From Batkoa obscura (taxonomy: Eukaryota; Entomophthoromycota; Entomophthoromycetes; Entomophthorales; Batkoaceae), in NCBI GenBank assembly GCA_030770535.1, contig JASVEC010000004.1, forward strand, positions 248,001 through 312,000: a stretch of DNA of 64,000 nt, written 5' to 3'. A program made the translations under genes and the position numbers. Shown in pieces: positions 57,057 through 64,000 of the stretch (positions within the stretch are counted from its first letter, which is position 1; each line of letters opens with the position of its first letter). The notes below the pieces were generated by a model, which was given only the letters and a program-made list of their open reading frames with translations, ran no database searches and was not told the origin of the DNA.

Positions 57057-57814
57057 TTTCCTTTCACTGAAGATTGTTATAATTATTTATATTATAGCTA
57101 ATTTTAATAAATAGTTGTTCTTAGTTTGAATTAATTGTTTCTGATTTTAAAACTTTAATATTTTTTATAAAATTATATATTTGACTATTATTATATTTTT
57201 ATTTCAGAATTGGAAAAACTAATTGAAAGACAATATTGAATCTAAACGAATTGATAAACAGTATAAAATTTAAAGGTGTCTGCTATCAAAATATCATTTT
57301 ATATACTTAGTTGTTTTCTATTATCTTAAATTTTTGGTCAATATTGAAATAAAAGTATCATAAGCTTTGTAATATAAAATAAATATATGGGGGTGTTTTT
57401 TTGGTTTCATTGCTTTTTTTCATTTTTAAAGCACTATTTGAGCAGAAAGATTATTAGTAAAATTATTAAACAAAAAAATACATCCCCATATTCTATTAAG
57501 AATTTTATGGAAAATTATACTCATCCAAAATCTATTTAAACTTACATAAATAATTCATAAACTTAAATATTTAATATATATCAATATGGCAAATTCATTA
57601 GATAACAATAGCTTCATTAAAATGAAGAAATTACAAGTACAGTTGTTTAATATTAATCAAAAATTATCTTATTTAATATTTATGTTTAATTTAGCTTTTT
57701 ACAAAAAATTCGAATTGGAAGTGAAACCTTGGATTGAATTGACTTGAATAAAATGATCATTTTTAAATTTATATTGTTTATCAAAAAACTCAATTTTTAC
57801 TTTTTTATTAAAAA
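57057..57814. other. intergenic with one MITE and a short open frame
   Basis: Holds MITE copy 8. A 53-codon frame at 57586-57747 (MANSLDNNSFIKMKKLQVQL) could be a small gene or a remnant but has no recognisable features. Confidence 0.5.
57386..57490 (+). mobile_element. MITE copy 8
   Basis: Begins TATGGGGGTGTTTTTTTGG, core TTTAAAGCACTATTTGAGCA, ends AAAAAATACATCCCCATA; TA at both borders. Confidence 0.87.
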
Positions 57815-59032
57815 ATGACCATTTATTTAAAAGAAGAAGAATTACCATTTAAAGAGATCATAACCGATGAAGAAGAAAGAGGGTTAGAGTTAAGTAAGTA
57901 ACTGTAAAATAATAGTTTACTTTTTAATTAAAGCTGTAAGCTAGTGGAAGTCATTGTGGCTGATATTGAAGCTAAAAACTCATCTCAATTCTTAAAGTAA
58001 TTTATATCATCTACTATATGTAATTCATAACTAATTTCAATAAATAAAATAAGGTTTCAAAAATCATATTTAAAATCTCAGCAAAGTATTGAACATTTAA
58101 AAAGGTTTAGAAAAAAGGAAGAGTCCAATGAGAATGTTGATAACAGTAACCATTCCCATCTTATTCTAAGTCTAACCTAACCCTATTTAGCTAGCCTCAA
58201 ACTATTAACTGGAATCTTATGTAGTTTAGAAAACTACAGTTTAGAATTTATAAATCAAAAAATAGAAGAAGAAAAGATAGATTTTACAAATATATATTTA
58301 ATAAAAGTACCAAAGTATGCACCTTTGAATCGAAAACAGTTTGATGAGAGTAGAATTGTTTGGCCTATAAATTACCACGAGAATCCAACTAGGTAAATTA
58401 ATAGTTACATAAAGAGATTAAGTCTAAGTTGACCTTTTAGAACAGTTAAATTTACTCAACAACAAGTGGATTTCATCTGTAAAATGATGAAAAAAGTCAT
58501 GGATAATGGATCACATACTGTCTCGAATAAAGTAAATTTATTTCATTTTAAAAAAAAAAACTAAATGGATAATTCAAGTGTTGCCAAAGAGCAGTTATAG
58601 TTGACCCAAAACTGGATAAAATTCTCACGGATAATATAGACACTACTCAACACTTTGGTCACCCTTTAAAACATAGTATTATGAATGCAATCGATTCTAT
58701 ATCTCAACAAGAGCAATCCCGTCGAAAAGAAAACAATAAAAGGAAAGGAACAGACTCAGAAATTGAAATCAATTATCTCTGTCAAAATTTGGATTTTTAC
58801 TTAATCTCAGAACCTTGTGTTATGTAAGAGAATAATTATTGTTTTCTTCATTTTTTGATAACTTATTTTTAGGTGTTCTATGGCCTTAACGCATTCTAGA
58901 GTAAGATATGTGTTTTTTAAATATAAAAATGAAACCATAGGTGCTTTAGGTTCCAAAGTAAAAATACATAATTTCAAAGGATTAAATCATCATTATAGAG
59001 TGTTTATTGGAAATTTTGAATTGAACAAATAG
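57815..59032 (+). CDS. TAD3: tRNA adenosine deaminase subunit TAD3/ADAT3
   Basis: Seven exons: 57815-57897, 57934-57996, 58054-58145, 58191-58392, 58441-58531, 58579-58823 and 58873-59032; 311 aa. Characteristic stretches are VPKYAPLNRKQFDESRIVWP, HPLKHSIMNAIDSIS and SEPCVMCSMALTHSRVRYVFF. The zinc-binding deaminase core (His in HPLKHS, then PC-x-x-C) is present. The catalytic Glu normally following the His is absent (KHSIM), as in other ADAT3 proteins, which act as the structural partner of catalytic TAD2. The Tad2/Tad3 pair makes inosine at tRNA position 34. Six introns of 36-57 bp; the first uses a GTAACT donor and a 36-bp length and is the least certain. A decayed partial copy lies about 1.1 kb downstream. 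Confidence 0.9.
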
Positions 59033-59845
59033 AATCTTTATTATAGTTATGTAGTTATTAAAATGACATTTAATTATAATTCATTGTCTATTGTGCTTGT
59101 TCATTGTAATTAGATACTATTGCTAAAGTTGTAATGGACTTCTTATTTTTATTAATATTAAAGTTTTTAGCTCTGATTGACAAAGAAGTTATAATGGTAA
59201 TAAATTTGAATTTCTGACAATTTTTTTAAAGTGGAGCCATATGAACTTTTAAATGTAATGAAACTGCCTATTCAATTTCTACATTAATAACTTAAAAGCT
59301 TTGAAATAGGTATTGTATAAATAAATAAATATTTTTTTGAATAAACATACTGAAACTGGATTAAGTTTTAATTTATTGTTATTATTGCTGTCGTTATATT
59401 TCTCATATTTTTTATAAGCCATTTATCAATTATCAGCAACAGCGTCGATATTATAAAAAAAGTTCATTCACAGATGATCAATTAAAATTACAAATAATCA
59501 ATTTATTGAATTGTCTATATGAGATTTCAGTTTCTAATAATGAGATTATCATTGATAATAGATAGAGATGATAATTTCCTTTAAATTTCCCTAATCATAT
59601 ACGCGACATTACTAAAAAATGGATCCTAGTAATGGTGTTTTAATATGGGCCAAGATATTTCATGAAGTAGTTTTAATTAAGAAATTGATTTTATAATAAT
59701 AAAAATAAACTAATGAAGCTATTTTAGATAAACTCTAAACCGTAAATTGAATTTAACCTGGCTTTGATCTAATCCTAATCTTAATATTAATACCAAAGTG
59801 AAATATCAAATAAAGTAATAGTAACGTATTTTAATATAAAAAGTA

Positions 59846-59946
59846 TATGAGAATGTATTTTTTTTAAAATAATTTTACTAACGTTTCCACTCAAATAGTG
59901 CTTAAAAAATGGAAAAAGTAATGAAACCAAAAAAAACACCTCCGTA
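59846..59946 (-). mobile_element. MITE copy 9 (inverted)
   Basis: Begins TATGAGAATGTATTTTTTTT, core CCACTCAAATAGTGCTTAAA, ends AAAAAACACCTCCGTA. A few bases are lost in the left half. Confidence 0.8.
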
Positions 59947-60029
59947 TTATGTATACTTTTCAGCGTTGAAACTTTTAATCATCTTTTAGAAGGTGGGTAT
60001 ATTTAATTTAATAGAAGATAAATGTCAAT

Positions 60030-60135
60030 AAGTGGAGATGTATTTTTATGTTTAAGAATTTTATTAACAATTTCCCCCCTCAAATAGCGCTTAAAAATGG
60101 AAAAAATAATGAAACCAAAAAATACACTCCCAAGT
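60030..60135 (-). mobile_element. MITE copy 10 (inverted)
   Basis: Begins AAGTGGAGATGTATTTTTAT, core CCCCTCAAATAGCGCTTAAA, ends AAAAATACACTCCCAAGTA. Both ends are decayed; it adjoins the TAD3 partial copy. Confidence 0.78.
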
Positions 60136-60169
60136 ATTGAAACTAGATTAAAAAATTAATATTAAAAAA

Positions 60170-60450
60170 GAGACAGATGAAGTGATTAGTTTATCTGAAG
60201 GGTTTGATTTTTATTTCTATTGAGAACCTTGCGTTGCGTAAAATACCTTTAATTTTTATTACCCTTATTTTATTATATTTTAATTAATTTTATTAAATAT
60301 ACATATTAGAACTTTAAAACACATTAAAGTTTATTATGTGTTTTTTAAACTTAAAGATTAAAAAAATGATACTAAAGGGTTCAAATATAAAATATCTAAT
60401 TTTAAGGAGTTCAATTATGGCTATAAGGTATTCCATGGGGTACTTTGAGT
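60170..60450 (+). pseudogene. partial decayed duplicate of TAD3 (last two exons)
   Basis: The left part reads EGFDFYFY, stop, EPCVA, matching QNLDFYLISEPCVM of TAD3. After an intron-like gap (about 60238-60309, GTAAAA to TTAG) it reads TLKHIKVYYVFFKLKD, stop, then FKYKISNFKEFNYGYKVF, matching THSRVRYVFFKYKN and VKIHNFKGLNHHYRVF. In-frame stops at about 60221, 60358 and 60446, loss of the second zinc Cys region and absence of all upstream exons show it is dead. The retained intron position means it arose by DNA duplication, not through an mRNA copy. Confidence 0.7.
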
Positions 60451-60783
60451 GAAAAGGATTAAAGTATTTAGTATCTGCTGATCGCTTTAAGTATATAAAA
60501 TAAAAATATTTATACATTTGTAATTATTTTATGATGTTTTGTTACAATTTATATCTTTTTATGTTTGATTTAATAGTGTGAAATTTTTACTAAAATTAGG
60601 TCAATATATATTAATGGTACATAAACAAAGTAAAGTAATCTTAGCTTTTATATACGAATTTTTACTTACTTTTATCATTTATTTAAAGTTATTATCAATT
60701 CCAACTCTTTTTTTAATAAAAAATAACTTATCTGATAGTATGAACTAATCCTTCATCTAAAAATATAAAATATAGAAAATTAG
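60451..60783. other. convergent 3' intergenic
   Basis: 333 bp of AT-rich sequence between the TAD3 remnant and the AOS1 stop. Nothing recognised. Confidence 0.55.
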
Positions 60784-62122
60784 TTATTTAATTAACTCAA
60801 TATTAACATTAAACTTCTTACCTCTCACCCCATTATAAACAAAATAATTATTAATTGGCGTATCTTTTTGGGATACAATTTTAAGTGCTTCTTGAGCCAT
60901 AATACCACCTAGAATTGCAGTACTTGGACTTAATTCTCCTTGACAAAAAGTTATAATTTCTCTATAAAAAAATTACATTTAAATATTATTACATTAAAAA
61001 TTATAATAAAATCTCACTTAATCTTTTCTTCAGAACATAAAGTATTATAAACTTCATTAACTAATTTTGGTTGTAATTTGAATAAGTTATTGGCTTTGGA
61101 TAAACTTAAAGTAGAAAAGGATTTATAATCAGATTCATTTGATACTTTTGGTTTTCGGCCCATTTGGGTAATAAAATGATGTAAGGCTTAACATAGAATT
61201 AACGTTATAATTTATAATATATAAATATAAATACTTACTTTGTATTAAAAATAAACTAGATGAATAATTTTTTAATATCTGTTTTTTACTTTTTGATTTG
61301 ATCGTTGTTGTTAATATATCATCTAATGGCTTATAATGTATATTTTCTTCAATTATTGTTTCATCTTCTTTATTTTGGCTATTTTAATTTAAATAATAAG
61401 TTAAATGCTAAACTAATAATAATTGAAATATAAAAATTTACATAATAAACTCATGTTCCAATAAATCAAAAAATAAATAACCATATAATCCAAACGTATT
61501 GCCAGCTATATATTTAATCTTTATATCTCTACAAAGTAAATTTGTTTCTTTCTAATATTATAAAAAATTCTTTTAATACTATAAAATAATAGAAATACTA
61601 AATAATAGCTTACCATTTCATCTAAACTAGCATCATTATGGCATAATAATTGAACCCCTTCTAAGCTATTCTTATCAAGTATTTCTTTTATTTCAATTGT
61701 TACTTTTGGATTCAATAGACTTAGTTTCTCAGCACATACTTCAGCTCTCTTTTTTTATTTTGAAATTTAAAATTTAAAAATTTAAATACAATAAAAACCT
61801 TACCTTCCTCCCAATATCATTCATTGATAAATAAAAATTTGAGCCAATCTCATTCCCATTGACTTCTCTTTGATCAAATATGATTAATTTTCCAATACCA
61901 GCTAAAACTATATTTTTCATTAATTCAATAGCTAAACCACTTGTGCCGATTACTCCTATGGTACTATTTTTCATTCTATTAAAGATATTATGAGATTGTT
62001 TTATTTATTACATTGATATTAAAATATTACTTTTGTTGAGCTTGAAAACCCCAAACTCTTATTTGACGATCATATAAGGCTGCTTCATCCGCATTGATAT
62101 GGTTATTGTTAAGTTCCGCCAT
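60784..62122 (-). CDS. AOS1: SUMO-activating enzyme subunit 1 (AOS1/SAE1)
   Basis: Seven exons: 62031-62122, 61804-61975, 61614-61748, 61442-61551, 61239-61378, 61018-61186 and 60784-60961; 331 aa (yeast Aos1 347). The start region YDRQIRVWGFQAQQK is the E1 half-subunit signature, followed by IGVIGTSGLAIELMKNIVLAG, KLIIFDQREVNGNEIGSNFY and RAEVCAEKLSLLNP. The end has ELSPSTAILGGIMAQEALKI, with YFVYNGV. Aos1 pairs with Uba2 to adenylate SUMO. ULA1/NAE1 and UBA1 were considered; the length and the C-terminal ELSP..GGI.AQE pattern favour AOS1. Introns are 52-63 bp. It lies 174 bp from the start of bL36m in divergent orientation. Confidence 0.9.
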
Positions 62123-62296
62123 CTCTATTTTTAAAATTATTTAAACTATTATGTTTATTGAAGTAGTAAATTAAATTTTATAATTTTTGAATAAATTCCT
62201 TAAAAATTTAAAATCTGATAACACAACCAATCAATTCCCATTCCTGTAATACCAATAATTTCGACTTTATTGATTCCAATCTTCTTTAACTAAACA

Positions 62297-62563
62297 ATGT
62301 TAACTCAGCTTATTAAACATGGCGTTTCTTTAGCCATTCCTTTATCCAAACGTGTCTTTAACAGTAGCTTATCATTGTTACAAACTACCTTAGCTAATAG
62401 ACCAACATTATTAAAAAAATCAATTGAATTACCTTCTATTCGTGGCTATAAAGTTCGTTCTTCATTAAAAAAAAGGTGTGAACATTGTTACTTTGTTCGT
62501 CGTAGAAAGCGATTATTTGTTATTTGTAAAGAGAATCCAAAGCATAAACAACGTCAAGGTTAA
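62297..62563 (+). CDS. RTC6: mitochondrial ribosomal protein bL36m
   Basis: Intronless, 88 aa. The N-terminal ~50 residues are basic and hydroxylated (a mitochondrial targeting sequence); the rest matches bacterial L36: [20 protein letters not shown] and [14 protein letters not shown]. The zinc ligands Cys61, Cys64, Cys77 and His83 are all present. It is a component of the mitochondrial large subunit near the peptidyl-transferase centre (yeast Rtc6). Confidence 0.95.
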   Translation: MLTQLIKHGVSLAIPLSKRVFNSSLSLLQTTLANRPTLLKKSIELPSIRGYKVRSSLKKRCEHCYFVRRRKRLFVICKENPKHKQRQG

Positions 62564-62728
62564 ATAGGAACTAGGGTTTTATGAAGTATTATTAAAGTAT
62601 AATAGAAGTTACTTTTATTTTTAGATTCATTATATTTTCAATTTTTTTAATAAAATTTCAGTCTATAAATTAAAATTAACTTAACATAACAGCTTCTTTT
62701 ATTAATATTAAGCGAAATTAATTTTGTT

Positions 62729-63730
62729 TTAATTTAAATATTCCATTTCTTTATTTTTAATAAGTTTAACAATTAGCTGATTAGCATTCGTTTGAACTCC
62801 ATATTTCTTACCCTGATTAACAATGAATTGATTAATATAATCTATCTCTGTCTGTCTTTTGTCTTCTAAATCCTGTAACATAGAACATCTGTTGTCTTTC
62901 ACTTTAATAATAACACTACAAATTGATTCAAACAGTTTCTCTTTATTTAATAAAATAGGATTCGAAACGGTTGGTTTCATATTACTAAATACTTGAGCAA
63001 TTTCATCGCAGATTTCTTTAATTAATAAAATAGCTACTTGGTTATTTAATAGTTCCCCATTTTTTATATGAAATAAAGAAGCTATTGGATTGATACAGCA
63101 ATTTACTGCTAACTTGAACAATAGTTTTTCTCTCATCAGCTTGGATTCAACTTGGGTTTCGATATTTAATGGTAATTTTGATAACTCTTTCCAAACCTGT
63201 GACACTCTGTCTAAATTATTGTTCTTAAACAAAGGGCCAAAACTGTAGTCAAGTAAACAAAAAGACGCCTCCCCTAGTGAAGCATGATGTATAAGAAACA
63301 TGTCACTACCTTCTCTAAAACAACCATGGTTTGTAGTACCAATGATTAATTTCGGTGAAAACTTCCAATCTTCAAATAGTTCTGTTAATTCTTCAATTAC
63401 TCCCATTCCATTCTGTAATAAAATAAGTAAACTATCTGAAGTGATATTATCCCTTATTGAGTTTATAGCTGATAATGTATGATGCGCTTTAGTCGTTACT
63501 AGTATATTCTCAAACTTCTCTGAGGACGATTCGGTTAGTAATTGTGAATCGAAGCCTGTGTAATCAGTTTTTCGATTGCTTTTTATGATACTTAATTTAC
63601 TACCTTGGGATAGGAAATCATGATAGAGATTACTTCGACGGAATAATAAGGTTATTTTATTGCCTGATTTTAATAGTTGAGAACCAAATAAACAACCTAT
63701 AGAACCGGCGCCGAGGACGTGGTAATGCAT
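62729..63730 (-). CDS. PAN5: 2-dehydropantoate 2-reductase (ketopantoate reductase)
   Basis: Intronless, 333 aa. NADPH-binding Rossmann start HVLGAGSIGCLFGSQLL (GxGxxG at residues 7-12); QNGMGVIEEL at 106; GTTNHGCFREGSD at 131-143. The catalytic Lys206 with Asn210/Asn214 lies in LLFKLAVNCCINPIASLF, the family active site. It reduces ketopantoate to pantoate in vitamin B5/CoA synthesis. Length is close to fungal Pan5 (about 380). It lies tail-to-tail with bL36m, 165 bp apart. Confidence 0.93.
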   Translation of the reverse strand: MHYHVLGAGSIGCLFGSQLLKSGNKITLLFRRSNLYHDFLSQGSKLSIIKSNRKTDYTGFDSQLLTESSSEKFENILVTTKAHHTLSAINSIRDNITSDSLLILLQNGMGVIEELTELFEDWKFSPKLIIGTTNHGCFREGSDMFLIHHASLGEASFCLLDYSFGPLFKNNNLDRVSQVWKELSKLPLNIETQVESKLMREKLLFKLAVNCCINPIASLFHIKNGELLNNQVAILLIKEICDEIAQVFSNMKPTVSNPILLNKEKLFESICSVIIKVKDNRCSMLQDLEDKRQTEIDYINQFIVNQGKKYGVQTNANQLIVKLIKNKEMEYLN

Positions 63731-64000
63731 TTGGAGTTATGGATTAATTATTAAAAGAAACGGTATTTTATTATTTAGGTTATTTAGGTTATTGATTGCT
63801 ATTTTTAAAAATATTCATATAAAATTTATGAAGATTAATGGACCAAATTTAAAAGAAATTTATGATATCATGCAGATTTTAAATTTAATAGCCTACAATA
63901 ATTCTACTAATAAATACTCAGTTATTAAAAGTTATTTTTCAACAATAACACTAGCCTTAATATTAACGTTAAATTGACATTTTAACAACTGGTATAAAAT
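63731..64000. other. window end, no supported gene
   Basis: 270 bp of AT-rich sequence. A 61-codon frame (63792-63977) lacks recognisable features; it might be the edge of a gene or debris. Confidence 0.4.

Larger units (their letters stand above)
59033..60169. other. intergenic between TAD3 and its decayed copy; two MITEs
   Basis: Contains MITE copies 9 and 10 in the same orientation. At about 59438-59632 there is a stretch that reads like old coding sequence (for example RRYYKKSSFTDDQLKLQII and FPNHIRDITKKWIL) with stops between, source unknown. Confidence 0.45.

Overview
This is nuclear DNA from a very AT-rich eukaryote, most likely an early-diverging fungus. The evidence is many short GT..AG introns (32-83 bp, typically about 50), compact single-domain genes, and fungal-type genes: THI5 pyrimidine synthase, squalene synthase, the SAGA subunit SPT7, a TIP20/RINT1 tether, the Ran-GTP binder YRB30 and a four-CBS plus PB1 protein. 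Complex I subunit B12 (NDUFB3) and ARMC7 are also present, which argues against a Saccharomyces-like yeast. Zoopagomycota/Entomophthorales (a Conidiobolus-like fungus) is my best guess, but it is inference. Most calls rest on recognising protein motifs by eye. Exon joins were worked out by hand; for every complete intron-containing gene listed the summed exon lengths are a multiple of three.

Layout. 1-7 kb: 3' end of RNA14/CstF-77 (+), THI5 (+), an unknown 116-aa gene (-) and an alpha/beta hydrolase with a membrane tail (-). 7-17.5 kb: SPT7 (+), JJJ1 (+), CBS-PB1 protein (+) and YRB30 (-). 17.8-25.7 kb: a Tc1/mariner transposase fragment (+), then NSE3, TIP20/RINT1 and a CCCH-plus-PUF protein (all -). 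25.7-30.2 kb: a gene-free stretch with two copies of a short MITE and a 748-bp inverted-repeat element. 30.2-46.4 kb: ERG9 (-), a two-domain AAA+ ATPase (-), SmE (+), a MAPEG protein (-), a two-RRM protein (-), NDUFB3 (-), MDE1/APIP (+), CLPTM1 (-), ARMC7 (+) and a MAG1-type glycosylase (+). 46.7-55.4 kb: a small CaaX-ending protein (-), an unknown secreted protein (-), an RGS-like protein (-) and a KDEL-ending FKBP2 (+). 55.9-64 kb: an F-box/LRR pseudogene (+), TAD3 (+) with a decayed partial copy downstream, AOS1 (-), mitochondrial bL36 (+) and PAN5 (-).

The genes are ordinary housekeeping functions (mRNA 3' processing, splicing, SUMO and Smc5/6 pathways, sterol, thiamine, pantothenate and methionine salvage, respiration, tRNA editing) with no operon-like logic. 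The most notable unexplained structure is a roughly 105-bp MITE family with TA-type ends, present in ten copies. Others are a second TA-flanked 748-bp element, a stand-alone transposase DNA-binding half, a PUF protein carrying a CCCH zinc finger, a lysine-rich FKBP tail, and a TAD3 duplication with MITEs beside it. I see no CRISPR, tRNA, rRNA or viral element.
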